64,000 bases of DNA from the NCBI GenBank assembly GCA_002286715.1, contig NSJX01000004.1:1004253-1068252 (forward strand). Reading direction: 5' to 3'. The position numbers and the translations under genes are program-made. This DNA is from Dentipellis sp. KUC8613 (Eukaryota > Basidiomycota > Agaricomycetes > Russulales > Hericiaceae). The notes under the pieces are model-generated. The model had not been told where the DNA came from. It was given only the letters and a program-made list of their open reading frames with translations, and did not search any database. Positions within the stretch are counted from its first letter, which is position 1. Each line of letters starts with the position of its first letter. Shown here in pieces: positions 48,594-59,460 of the stretch.

Positions 48594-50166
48594 ATGTCCG
48601 GTCAGGTAGACGGTGCTGGTAGTCACGTTCGGATTATCGGCGCCCTTGCAGGTGTCGGCAGTGGTGATTATTGAGATTTGTCACGCCTCATTAGTTTTGA
48701 TACGAACCAACCCTTTGCTTTCTATGCCAGGTCTTACCAAGGTTGGTTCCACTATCATCTGCACACGTACAGCGTCTGACAATCGCGATGCTATTTACTG
48801 CCCCTATATTGCAGGTAGCCGTGGGCCATGGGTACGATTCGTGTGTAAAGGGTATGTGGAGTCGGCGGCACTTATCACTGGTTTCTGAATGGGTCAGTCT
48901 AGAAATGCGCGCGACGTTATCTTACGGTCCCTAAAGCTTCGATACAGTCAAGACCCGGTTGCAGTGCTCTCCGCCTGGAACATACCGAGGCGCGGTCGAT
49001 TGCCTATTGAAAACTATCCGTAACGAGGTATCTGACGCGTTCTGCCTGTGCATCATGACGTCTGCTCATGAACGTTTGAACGCCCTGACACCAGTCTGTC
49101 TTCGCTCTTTACAAAGGGGTGACGCCTCCAGCCGTCGGATGGGCCGCAATTGACTCCATCCTGCTTGGGTCTCTCCACAACTACCGCCTGCTGCTCTTGC
49201 GGAACGGCATGTCCGAATCGGTGCCCGGCACAGACATCAAAAGGTTAACGTTGACTGCACACGGCATCGCCGGACTTTTTGCTGGGCTCACCAGGTACGA
49301 TCCTGCCGCTCCTCGGGTCGTCGAAGTAGCTATTGTCGCTAAGCTGGCCTCATGCTACCCACTTCGCGGTTCAGTGCATTCTTGGCGACCCCCATGGAGC
49401 TTCTAAAGGTGAAACTGCAGCTGCAATTACAAAAGTTGCCCTCCGAGCGGCAGTTCAAGGGGCCCATTGACTGCGCTCGTCAAGTAGTGCGCGCGCATGG
49501 CATAAAGGGACTATGGTCTGCGCTGCCGGCTAGTCTGATTTACCGAAGCAACTTCTTTTGGATGTTCCTGTCCTTTGAAGTCTGTGCTGCCTGTTGATAT
49601 TGAAGTATACTCGAGCGCCTAGCCTAATTTATTGAACAGGCTCTCATGCGGACCTTCGCAAGGATGGAAGGCACCCGCCTCGAGGTGTGTAATGGTCCTC
49701 GGATTTCGGACATAGCGTGACGCCAGCTGCTTGTTTTCCCTAATTGCTGATGGTCGGGTCCAGATGAGCACGGGTCATGCAAACTTCTTGTCGGGCGGTC
49801 TCTGTTCCCTCGTTTACTGGGTCATGGCTATACCCGCCGACAACGTGAAAAAGTGAGCACTGCTTCGCCTGCGCACTTTACGCACCCTAAGTATACACAT
49901 ATGCCATGACCAGTCGGATCATGGCTACACCTTTGGACCTTCAGCCACCGTCGTTCAGGACTACCGTTCGCAACGTTTACGCGGTTTCGGGGCCAAAGGG
50001 TTTCTATGCAGGCTTAGGAACAAGCCTCCTACGCGCGTTCCCGGCCAACGCTTGTGCCTTGTTCGTCTACGAAGGCCTCATGCGCTTCCTAGGCGCCGAG
50101 AAGGTAAGCAGCAGACCAGTGTTCGGCGGAAATCAAATTCACAATTTCTTGCAGACCCGCCACTGA
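48594..50166 (+). CDS. Mitochondrial carrier (SLC25) family protein
   Basis: Ten exons (48594-48651, 48731-48741, 48815-48831, 48937-49027, 49095-49294, 49375-49579, 49640-49684, 49764-49852, 49914-50103, 50155-50166) encode 305 residues. Exons of 11, 17 and 12 nt are required to keep the frame. The three tripartite repeats are seen: HGFDTVKTRLQ, ATPMELLKVKLQLQ and IPADNVKNRIM, with matrix-side repeats GTYRGAVDCLLKTI, FKGPIDCARQVV and FRTTVRNVYAVSGPKGFYAG. In the first signature the usual Pro is Gly, encoded across a splice junction. The overall pattern is nearest to the carnitine/ornithine/YMC-type carriers, but the substrate cannot be assigned. Confidence 0.88.
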
Positions 50167-50523
50167 TGCGGACCCGCCGGGATAACCTTTCCAAGAGGGA
50201 TACGCCTAGAACTCTATATGAGCAACTGCATTTAGACGAATTTCGTTATAAAGCTATCTACAACTAGGGTCCGGGAACGCAGTCTATGCTATGAGGAAAT
50301 TAGGTGCCGTACGCACGTGTACATATTAATAACAGTATCCTTCAAGGGCTCGAGGTGGTCCATCTAAACTCAATGCTACCTGTCAAAGCTTGTGTTCGTC
50401 AGCCAATGTGCAGGCGCAATGAGATCACAAGACTTACGAAGCTGCAAGAAAAGTCAATGCCTCCCTCCCGCATGTCAAAAAGCTTAAACGGCGGCAGCCA
50501 GAACGCCGGGACAATCACATGGC
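50167..50523. other. Convergent intergenic region
   Basis: 357 bp between the 3' ends of the carrier and the exonuclease-like gene. No additional feature recognised. Confidence 0.3.
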
Positions 50524-51711
50524 TCATATGTAGCAGCGAGAGAAGGAGCTTGGAGGCAATGCACAGGGCCAGTGGCCCTCCGCGATTGCGCGCTCCCAGT
50601 CATGTGCAGCTGAGCGGTAAAGATCCAACGCTGCGCGGGCGTTCTCGAGCTGGAAATGGACCGGGACAAAGGCGCGGGTTAGAAGACAAATGCGTTAGAA
50701 GCCGGTGTGGTGACGTAGGAGAACTGCTGAAGATACTCACAGGATGCAGGTGCCCCTCCTGGCATCGCCGCCGCATGAGCTGCCATGTGAGGGTCTGGAG
50801 TCCCGCTGACTGACTTCCAGCCGACTGGCCAAGCGGTCGCAGTGCGTTTCGAAAGGGTTGGTAGAGCGCGACGTCACGGGTATTGACGGCCGGATGAGGG
50901 ATGCCGAGCACTGCAAGGGGCAAGACGGGGACCAAGTTAACAACGAGCGATCGGCAAATGCTGAAGGAGGGAGAGGTTACCGGAGAGATCGTGCCACAAG
51001 GAGTAGCCGACGATGACCCTGTCCCTGATCAGGCTGGAGACCCATTGTTGAACATCATCGAACTTATAAGCGGATGCTATCCAGATGGTCAACGAAACGG
51101 CTAATCGAGGCAAGTGCGTGATGAATCGACGTTACAGTGGTGTAGATGGGCGGGCTCGATGCCGGTTGATGAGGTTCGGTAGTCCGTGACTGGCATGGTC
51201 GGGGCAACGTAACATTCGAGGACCGGCGTGCCTCTATAATCTGTGATGGCGACGCGACTGGGAAGAACAAATGCCAAAGTGGGCGACGCGACTTGGGTGG
51301 CGAATTGGGAACGTGACTCACGCCAGCATGGATGTGCTGCCACCGGGACCTACACCGACGACAGTGCAGGCGAGAGCAAGTATTCTTTCTGGGGAGACAG
51401 CTGCAACATGAGGGGCCATTTCGGGGAGAGGCGAGGGGATGCGAGAGCGGGCGGGTTGGGGACTGCATAGGAAACGCACCAGTGAATTTAAAGCACGGGG
51501 ATGGAGACGGCCTTGTCGAGCGTCGTAGGCATCGTCGGTCACCCGGAGGTAGCAGAGTGACAGAGGACCATGCCATCGTAAACGCAGTGCAACGCGCCGA
51601 GAGCTCGCTTGAATGGCCAGAATTTGGGAAGATAATTTAGTCAGCGGAGGTAGGGAATCGGCGGGGCTTGTTACGAGGTAGAGGAGGAAAAAACCCGTGT
51701 GCGGGTGACAT
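50524..51711 (-). CDS. REX4-like DEDDh exonuclease-fold protein, catalytic residues degenerate
   Basis: The secure part has five exons from an ATG at 51419 (51322-51419, 51136-51257, 50981-51076, 50741-50910, 50524-50649), 203 residues. It follows the REX4/ISG20 layout: ILALACTVVGVGPGG, SMLARVAITDYRG, VTDYRTSSTGIEPAHL, FDDVQQWVSSLI, VIVGYSLWHDL, NTRDVALYQPFR, and HPLENARAALDLYR. The first motif should read DCEMVG; here both Asp and Glu are replaced (Ala17, Thr19 of the short form). The last Asp is Asn, while the third Asp and the His remain. It is probably inactive. The 5' end is unresolved: an upstream exon reading WPFKRALGALHCVYDGMVLC splices in frame through a 78-80-nt intron, and an ATG at 51711 could begin it. 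Confidence 0.65.
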
Positions 51712-52073
51712 CGTGGTCAAAAAAGGATTGGAAATGAGAGTAGGACAGATGAGCAACGAGAGACGAAGGAAGAATGGCAGCAATTAAGTGAGGAAGAGAC
51801 ACAAGATTGACTGTGTGGACAATGTCAGTAGTCGATCTGGCGGATCCATATATGATGAGATGCGGGCAAGTAGGAGCAGGACCGGACGCGTGGGCATGGC
51901 TGAAGCTACGAAGACGGAAAGTTAGGAGGACATCGCCAGGAACTGGAGAGGATGTCTAGACCGTTGCGTGAAACAGGGTGGAGATAACATATTCGGGTTG
52001 GAGAGGACGGGCAGCAAACGTCCAACGAACTATCGAGCAACACTCCACACTCGGGCCTCTCGGCATGTCACGT
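51712..52073. other. Intergenic region
   Basis: 362 bp between two minus-strand genes: promoter of the exonuclease-like gene and 3' flank of the PPR-like gene. No feature recognised. Confidence 0.3.
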
Positions 52074-53909
52074 TTATGTACACCGGCGCCGAAGCACTTT
52101 GCCGGCCTTCTTCCTGGCCCGTCGCTCCAGGGCTCTCTGCTTTCCTATCCCGCGAAAGCCCCGCTTCGCGTCCCGCCGTCCCGGTATGTCTCCTACTACT
52201 CGCCGTCCTCTCATCCATTGACGCCCAAGGAACCGCTCAACCTGCATGGCCGCCAGGCATTGCCTTATCACCTTCCGCCGTCCCTCCCGCGTAGCCAGGC
52301 CGAGCAGTCGTCGCATCACCCCCGGAGACTCCGTCCGACTTCCCCATCGACGCTTGAACATTCCCGACAACTCCCACCCGATGCTCCCTCCTCGTTTGCT
52401 ACGTTTCAGATGTCCTAAGATCAGGAATAACGCCGTCGCGTCTGGCTTCAGCGCGGGGCACACCTCCATGAACTGTCGCAGCTCCCGACGAGCCGCGTTG
52501 AACTCCCTGAGCCCGCGAGCCCGCGGTCGAATTCCAAGATGCAGGTGCACCAGACGTAAACCAGAGCCGTTGGGATCAAAGGGGAGGAAGTGCGTCGTGA
52601 TCGCCAGCGCAGTCCCCTGTTCCCCCATCCGTAACAGTCCCTCCACCGCGTTGTGTACTACGCGTGGTGGGGGCATCTCCTGTTCGTCTCCACTCATCTC
52701 CAACAGGCCACGTTGTTGCATCACCGTCTCGTAGCGCTCCATACTTGCTAGGCCTTGGTCCAGGGGTAGAGCATGCCGTATGCGCCTTCGGTGCTGAGGC
52801 GCTCCGTGTTTCTTGGTCCCAAGCAGCTCGGTCCATACGGCTAAAGGAACGCCGCCGAACGTGGGCCCCGGGCCGACCTCCCCATCTTGCCTGCTCATCG
52901 CGACAGCCCACGCCTCTGGCCAGCGTCCTTCACGAACCAGTAGTCGTACCCGCAGTTTCCAGGTCTCCGCGTCCTCCTCGATTTGGCTGTCCTCCATTGC
53001 GCACAGCAAGTCATGCGCCATGTCAAAGTGCGTATGTCGGATCGCCAGACCAATAAGCAGATTATAAGACTTGGTAGATTGCAGACGGCGCTCGTCCGAA
53101 TGGAGGGATGCAAGACTTTTAAGCATAGCCGGTCGATCGAGGGAAGCGTGCTGTAAATGATGGACAAAGTCGCGACTGGAAAGTTGAGCGCTAGGGAGAG
53201 GCCGCATGAGACCATCGGGTTGTCGAGTCAGGTCTTGTTCCGGCTCGAGCGAGATGTGCCCTTTGATAAAGACTGCGCCGGCCAAAGGGTAGCGGTTATC
53301 TTCTCCAAGGGTATATGAGGACGGCTCGGGACAACCCATGTCAACCTCCGATAGAGAGTCGGGATCAACAGGGCCGTGAACTATGGTCGAAATAGGTGAG
53401 CGTCCTCTCCATCTCCACGGGTTGCTTTTCTGAACCGTCCTGTGCCATTTGCTATTGGGGTCCGGGGCATTGGAGGAAGTGCCAGAAGACGCGCTCGCCT
53501 GTCCACGTGAAGGGTCCGGAAACGATGTGAACAGAGCTTTCCTACTACTAACATCAATATTCACTTCTCCGGTTCCGCGCACATCCGGTGCTGGCCGCTG
53601 ACTGCGCAGTCGCGATTGTTCGGGCGACCTGGACAATATCTCGGTTACGCGGCACACGCGAGAGAGACGCGGAACTTACACCGTGGTGACGGGCGTACCA
53701 TCGGCGGCGCTGGTACCCGCACTACAACTAGCCTTCTTCTGGCGCAACAATGTGCCATTAGTAGCTAGTGCGTCCGGTCTCGCTGCGTATTGGTAGGACC
53801 TCAGACGGACGCGAACGTAGGCCCGGGCAGCCGCGTCTACAAGGAACGAGGAAAACGACATAGCGAGGGAAGGCGAGGGATTTCTCGAGCGAGCGGCATG
53901 ATGGAGCAT
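52074..53909 (-). CDS. PPR-like protein, probably mitochondrial
   Basis: Two exons (53680-53909, 52074-53628) encode 594 residues. The N-terminus MLHHAARSRNPSPSLAMSFSSF is rich in Arg, Ser and Ala and lacks acids, as in mitochondrial presequences. Helical pairs in the centre resemble pentatricopeptide repeats: TKSYNLLIGLAIRHTHFDMAHDLLCAMED, AETWKLRVRLLVREGRWPEAWAVAM, VVHNAVEGLLRMGEQGTALAITTHF and DATALFLILGHLKRSKRGG. The C-terminus is strongly basic (KQRALERRARKKAGKVLRRR). A role in mitochondrial RNA metabolism is inferred from the fold and presequence. No named orthologue recognised. Confidence 0.78.
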
Positions 53910-54279
53910 GCATGGGATTGGACCGATAGGGGAGGCTCAGACGGCCAGAAGAGAGGGCCCTGTGAGTGAGAGGACGGTAGGAAGGGTGACAGCAAAACTT
54001 GGGCGCGTCTTGAAGAGGAAGGCGGGAAAAACAAACGTCAACAGCGCGGCCGCGTCAAAGCCGGCGCGCGCAAGGCCGACGCGTGCTGCAGACTAAAGTC
54101 CAACTAAAGTCAGTCCAATATCATCATGATTATCGTGCAACGCAAAGCGACATAACAATGGCAACAACACTAACTAATGGCCGTGTATCCAAGGGTGATT
54201 GCAAAGTGAGAACATAGCCGTCATAAAAGTCATAGAACAAGTCCACACCAGATCATGCTCGATACTACACCACGAGATC
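53910..54279. other. Intergenic region
   Basis: 370 bp between minus-strand genes, GC-rich next to the PPR-like gene and AT-rich near Cut8. A short CTAAAGTC motif is repeated (about 54093 and 54106). No gene seen. Confidence 0.3.
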
Positions 54280-55597
54280 CTAAACCTCCATCATTGGCTG
54301 GACAGTGCGTCCAACCAACCAGCCCACTTTGGCCACCCACTGATCCCTCACCTCCCGCAGCGCCTCCGTGCCGTGCCCCTTCGCCTCCGCAAACTCATCC
54401 AGTGAGCGCTCCCATCCCCGCACTGTCTCTCCACCAAACATACCTCCTTGCCTATTCACGATCTCATCCACGCGATCAATCCAGGCCTTCCACTCGTCCA
54501 GCAATCGCGGCAAGATCATCGGCACGAGCGACGCCTGCGTGAGCGGCGGCTGTGCGAGGATATGCGACGTGAGCGCGGACAGGAACATGAACGTTTCCGG
54601 GGGCTGTGGTTTGTCTTTCTGAAGACAAGACGTCGATTGAGTGTTGGCTGACGCTGAAGAGGAAGAGGCGGGTATATCCGAGAAATAAGGGAGATATGAG
54701 AGGCATGCAGAAACAAAGTCGTTGATATGGGGTCGGATCCGCGAAATGATATATTCTTCGCGCATGCCACCAGTGTTCGAATCGGATCCAGAAGGCGAGT
54801 TGAATCCGGACGAATGGGAGGGGGGAGATGGACGGCCAAAGCCCATGGACGAGTTACCGAGTCCAAATCCACTGGGACGGTTGTTGAAACTGGTAGATGC
54901 GAATCCAAAACCGAAGGCTGCTGGAGATGCTGCTTGGGAGAATGAAGGAGTGTTGGAATAAGGATATGCATCTCGCAGTTTCTTGGCAGATTGAGCAAGG
55001 GCCTGGATGGCGGTTTCCAGGGAGGGACGGGGAATGAGGGACAAAATCAGTGGCTTCAGAGAAGGTTGGGCTTGGAGAAGGGAATTGAGGAGAGGCAGAA
55101 GAGATTGCGGAGGCAGACTCGCTTGCGTATGCCATGCATCAGCAATGTGACATAGGCGCAATATAAGCGAACCTACCTAGGAGCACACCAACATCGATGT
55201 CTTGGTCTCCCGCTTTTTCGTCCTTATTCTCCTTGGAGGGGTCACCATCCTTCGATGCTGTCGCCACAGTGGCTGGCGTCGTGCGCGCCCTTTTGGGCAC
55301 CGCGCGCCTCGGTCGCTCTGGGGTGGGGCTTCTGTCCATAGCATCATCCCGTGAGCCGTGGCGAGACATGCCACTGTCCTGGTCATCGTCATGTTCGATT
55401 CGCCTCTTCTGAGGGCGAGTAGACTGGCTGATAGTCGATGCAAGTTGTTGGAAGGCAACGGGGTGCGCGAAGTGCGCGGCGGAAGCAGGTCGGGCCATAG
55501 AGGACAGACCGAAACCAAAACCGAAGGGGGAGGGGGCGTGAGTAACGGGGTGAGAGTGAAAATCAAGTTGCGGCTGGGGCTGAATGAGGTTGGCCAT
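54280..55597 (-). CDS. Cut8/STS1 nuclear proteasome tethering factor
   Basis: Two exons (55177-55597, 54280-55121) encode 420 residues. The N-terminus has basic clusters (TRPQKRRIEHDDD; RPRRAVPKRARTTP), probable nuclear localisation signals. The Cut8 domain starts across the intron with VLLASLPPQSLLPLLNSLLQAQPSLKPLILSLIPRPSLETAIQAL. It continues in helices DAYPYSNTP, EEYIISRIRPHINDFVSACLSYLPYFS, TFMFLSALTSHILAQPPLTQ and the end GWERSLDEFAEAKGHG. Family members hold the 26S proteasome at the nuclear envelope. A Gly/Ser/Phe-rich insert (FGFGFASTSFNNRPSGFGLG) splits the domain and looks disordered. Confidence 0.9.
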
Positions 55598-55689
55598 GGT
55601 CAAAGCTGTGGTCAAGAACAACGCCCGTACAAAGCGACGCAACCGCGCCGTGCTCCTTTAGACACGTCCCCGACCCGCCCTAAACTCAG

Positions 55690-55720
55690 CGTCACGTGAA
55701 CTCTATTTCCCTATATAGCT
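55690..55720 (+). promoter_or_regulatory. TATA box and E-box of putative ncRNA gene
   Basis: CACGTG at 55693-55698 is followed by TATATA at 55712-55717. It is placed before a pyrimidine-rich leader and the first donor at 55762, and diverges from Cut8 (start 55597). Confidence 0.5.
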
Positions 55721-55970
55721 TGCTCCTGCCTCACTTTTTTCTTCTCGTTCTCCCACTGTCGGTGAGTTTATCCTCCCCTCTTCTCTCGGCGACGACGAGC
55801 CAAAGTATGAATCGCTACTTCGAAGCCTTTGGCTTATGAACTTTTTCATCTATACCCAAATTTCTGAGCCTTTTTTAGTGGCCACGTCTTCTACATGCTG
55901 ACTTCGCGTGTTGATCTTCAGTTGCTCAAAGCTATCTATTACGTTCTTGGGTGAGTCTCATCTTCAGTCT

Positions 55971-56060
55971 CCATCAGATGACGAATAAAATAGAAGTCAA
56001 GCCCTGACCCCGTCTCAAGGACGGGTGTTGATGAGCATACCATGCTAATACTGATGCCTT
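55971..56060 (+). ncRNA. Candidate box C/D snoRNA within intron
   Basis: Inside the second long intron. C-like box AGATGAC at 55976-55982, D' CTGA at 56004-56007, C' TGATGA at 56029-56034 and D CTGA at 56051-56054. A hairpin CCCGTC/GACGGG sits between D' and C', as often seen. The guide stretches would be just upstream of D' (about 55990-56003) and D (about 56036-56050). The terminal stem is weak and the first box is imperfect. The target is not identified. Confidence 0.45.
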
Positions 56061-56139
56061 TCTTTCATCTTCGTCATTTTCGACCTTGTGCTTACCTCCT
56101 TTCTCCCAGGTGTTCTCCGCGAAAGTCTCCACTGGTGAG

Positions 56140-56290
56140 TCTACGCTTCAGAAGCTTTCAATATGATTACTCCTATATCTATCCGAGCGCTGCGTTCAAC
56201 GTAGCCGTGACGATTAAAAAAATTACAATGTCTTCAACCGAATGATTCCTCTGTCGCAACCTTCTGTCATTGACTAACATCACGTTTTCA
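56140..56290 (+). ncRNA. Candidate H/ACA-like snoRNA within intron
   Basis: Inside the third long intron. A hairpin GCTGCGTT/AACGTAGC (about 56193-56210) is followed by an A-rich single-stranded stretch (56214-56230) that could serve as an H box. Then come paired segments AATGA...TCATT extended by GTC/GAC, and an ACA trinucleotide a few bases after. This is hairpin-hinge-hairpin-tail order. Weak evidence on its own. Confidence 0.3.
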
Positions 56291-56551
56291 CAGCTTCATG
56301 TAGTTCCTACAGTCGTTTGCATGTTCTATCGATTGTATGTAATACTAATGAAAGCTTTTGTCTCCCGTCTGTCTCGTCTTCGCGTGTTCTGAAGAAACAT
56401 CTCGGTCCGATAAGTGGTATCCAGCGATCTGAACGATAGCATTTTGAAACTCGAGCTTGACTAGGAATGTGGGTAGGTATATGTAGAGTACATGTATGAA
56501 ATTCGAATGTAGGAGGTCAACTAACGAGATATCGCGTCCGTGCACGTCCAT

Positions 56552-59460
56552 CTAATGCGGATCCGTCCACAAGATATTGACAACCCACATCACAGCAAAG
56601 CCAAGGGCCACTCTGGTCTTCAGTCCCGGCCGCAAGTCCACCCCTCCATACCAGAGACGGAATCCAGACGACGATGGTGGAGATGGTCCCTCTGCAAGAC
56701 GATCCACCCAGCGCCGTGGCCTAATCGGGGTCATCGGTGGTTCCAGTAGCTGCTCGGAATCGCGATCCTCTGGCTTCTGCTGTCGATCGCCCTGTACAGT
56801 CAGAGCCACGGCATCTGGCGTTGCCACAGGTGAGTACGAGGCATCGCGGTCGTGCCGACTGCTTGTTGATACTGGACTGTACCCCACGTCGTTAGTTGTT
56901 GTTGGTAGCTGTTTCTTTGAGCCGCTGTCCCCGCATATCCAGGATGTTATTTCGCCCGTGGCCCAGGACACGTTGTAGCTGATGTAGACAAATACAACCG
57001 CCGTGAGGACCATGTTGAGGGAACGCCATCTCGTCCACGGTAGGATAATGAGGATGCCCTTGGTGTCTGCGCCGAGCCAGAGGTGATATTGGATGATGAA
57101 CGTCTCCAGCGAGCAGGTCCCGAAGAAAGCAAAGAAGCGGGAGGTCGCAGAACGAAGAATTGGGTTAGCGTTGCGTAGGATAACGAATGCGCCGACGGGG
57201 AGGAATGAAATGTAGGGGTGCCAGCCATTGTACACAAATTTGTCTGGCTGTGCAAGCTCGAAAATGAAGAACCAGACCATGACGAGGGCCGAGGCGCCAA
57301 TACCAATCTTCGACGCAAGGGGCCAGTACTGATGGTCCGTCAGACGATATTCTCGGATCTTGATGAAGACTACGGCGCTGAGCATGCCAAAGTAGACGAT
57401 CCAGAGGTCTAAATTGAAGCGGAACGCCCATTCCTTAGCTGACCAGTGGATATGGCAGAAGCGAGATAGGAAGTCAAACAAGGCTTGCAGTAACCACGGC
57501 TCCGACATGAACCATGTGACAAGACCCATAGACAATAGGATCTTGCCTACCAGGAAAACGGTCCGCTCGTTGAATCGTGAACCGAGGGCCATTGTCACGT
57601 AGAGGATCAGGTACCACGTTGACACCAGGGGGGCGAAATAGTACGAGATGTAGTCCGTGTTCATGGTGTACGCTAGTACCATGGTGAAAAAGTTGAGACG
57701 TATCATGACCTTGGGAAATGGGCGTTAACATCGCGAAAACTGTCGACATCTGTCGTAACCAGATACCCACCTGCGCCACCCGCTTGAACCCAAAGTCGGC
57801 CTTTTTGATATAGAATGTGGTGTGGCCGTACCCCGTCATATATAAGTATGCAGCAACCAAGACGCGGATCGGGTTATAAACGCCTGAGATCTTAGATGCA
57901 CCAAAATAATGGTAGATGAGAATGGCGACTACGACGCGTTAGCGAGAATTCCGGATGAGGTGAAAAGGGGGGGGACTGACTCTGCATCCAGCCTTTCCAT
58001 TCGTCTGTCTGCTCTCTGTTCAGAAAGCCAAGATCCTTGTCGCCGCGCTTCACAGTGACCAAACCGACGACAAGACACAGAATATTGAGAAAGCCATACG
58101 TCCAAGGGTCAAATTGTTTCTGCTCTTTGACCCAAAATCCGGTTCTGTCTGCCAGGTAAACAGTTGAGATCGCACCACTGACTATCAGTGGCGGAAGTGT
58201 CTCCTCTCCGAACCACGAAGAGCCAGGACCTTGCGATCCCGCGCCAAATAAATAAATAAATAAGCACCCATATGGAGCAGTGCTGTGTTTCACTCACCAC
58301 TAGACCGGTAATGGAGGAAGAAGGCATATGGACCCCACAGCAACACGGTGACCAAGACTACTAGATGCAGTATATGCGGCCACGGATAGCTTCGGCAGCA
58401 CGTCTTGTCCAATGGGAACACTTTCGGTAGACGATCGTTGCAGCGGAGATTAAGCAACAGGTTTGCCTGGGTTCGGACAATGACATCAGAAAAGTGCAAG
58501 CCATCTTCGGTTTGTGAAGGATCAAGCATGTCATTGAACGCCAACGGCAGGGATATTGGGATCCTACGTTTGCCGGAGCCTAGTATATCCATGACACCAG
58601 CGGAGGTAGGGTGGATGCGATGATATAGATCCGAGTTCATAGCGTCCCGATCCGCAGCAAGCATGGTCGTTGCTCGCTCGTACGACAACTTGGACGCAAT
58701 GACATCCTCGATAGGCAACACAACCACTTCATCGGCGGGCGCGCGTTGAGCCTGGGAAATGGAGTTAATGATACTTTCAGTGTTGGCTTCCCAGGCGGAT
58801 ATCCCGCCTGACATGTCGGCATAGCGTAAATACCACAGGCCGGAACCGAGCACGAGGAGTGTTGGTCTATCGGAAGACGCCCCCGAATCCGGAGCGTTCA
58901 GGATGTCGTCGAGTTGTGTTGAATTAAGAAATGGGTCCCAGTAGAACGACAGTCGGATGCCAGAACGAGAGTGTAGTAAATGGTCGGAGTGTTTAGAATC
59001 GTCGTCCGGGGGGCTGGTAGGCAATGTGGGGTCAACAATATTGGCGAATTGGAAGAAGAGCTTTCTGGTGACAGAGTCGCCGAGAAAAACCGCGCGGCTT
59101 GAGGCAAGGCAAAATTCTGCATCTTTTGGCTGGTACGCGTGGGTCATGCAACCTGCAGGGACGAAACAGCTTTATTCGAGGCGCGCTCCTCAGAAGTTGC
59201 CACTTGACGTACCGTCAGGCTGCCAATTCTTGAATTTCGTGTCAAGCCATCGACCGCTGTTCAGAAGCGCACCGCAGTGATGAGGATCCAAGCTGTCTGA
59301 AGACACTGTCAGCCTGGAACTCTTCACGGGACGGGTAGGGCTTACCCAGCAACGAATATCGAGTTAGTCCGAATACAAATGCCAACACAATTGCTGCTAA
59401 GGAAACATAATGGGGCCACAAAGGATTGACGGAGAATGCAAAAGGTCGAGACTGTACCAT
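56552..59460 (-). CDS. Cas1p family polysaccharide O-acetyltransferase
   Basis: Six exons (59346-59460, 59213-59296, 58298-59152, 57981-58229, 57771-57928, 56552-57709) encode 872 residues. Residues 14-38 form the first membrane helix ([25 protein letters not shown]). A luminal SGNH/PC-esterase-like domain follows with [11 protein letters not shown] (Ser about 93) and [10 protein letters not shown], which supplies the Asp-x-x-His pair. The second half has about ten hydrophobic helices with [39 protein letters not shown], the Cas1p signature. The family O-acetylates glycans (cryptococcal capsule glucuronoxylomannan) in the Golgi. The C-terminus is a Ser/Pro-rich region plus a last helix. The intron 58230-58297 holds a short AAAT repeat. 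The start at 59460 is the first in-frame ATG. Confidence 0.92.
58243..58263. repeat. (AAAT)n tetranucleotide microsatellite
   Basis: About four and a half AAAT units inside the 68-nt intron of the Cas1p gene. The repeat probably explains why this intron is slightly longer than its neighbours. Confidence 0.8.

Larger units (their letters stand above)
55740..56350 (+). ncRNA. Putative spliced non-coding snoRNA host gene
   Basis: No long open frame, yet three consecutive introns with strong plus-strand splice sites: 55762-55921 (160 nt), 55951-56109 (159 nt) and 56135-56293 (159 nt). All start gtgag and end cag. The exons between are only 29 and 25 nt. Introns of the protein genes here are mostly 47-65 nt, so three near-identical long introns are exceptional and fit cargo-bearing introns of a snoRNA host gene. 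A TATA box lies about 45 nt upstream of the first donor. Intron contents are described separately. Host-gene status is inferred; the transcript ends are approximate. Confidence 0.55.

Noticed and set aside
55762..55921. First long intron as a box C/D snoRNA
   Set aside because: It holds a clear AGCCAAAG/CTTTGGCT hairpin, but C and D boxes are too degenerate to call a class; only the host-intron claim is kept.
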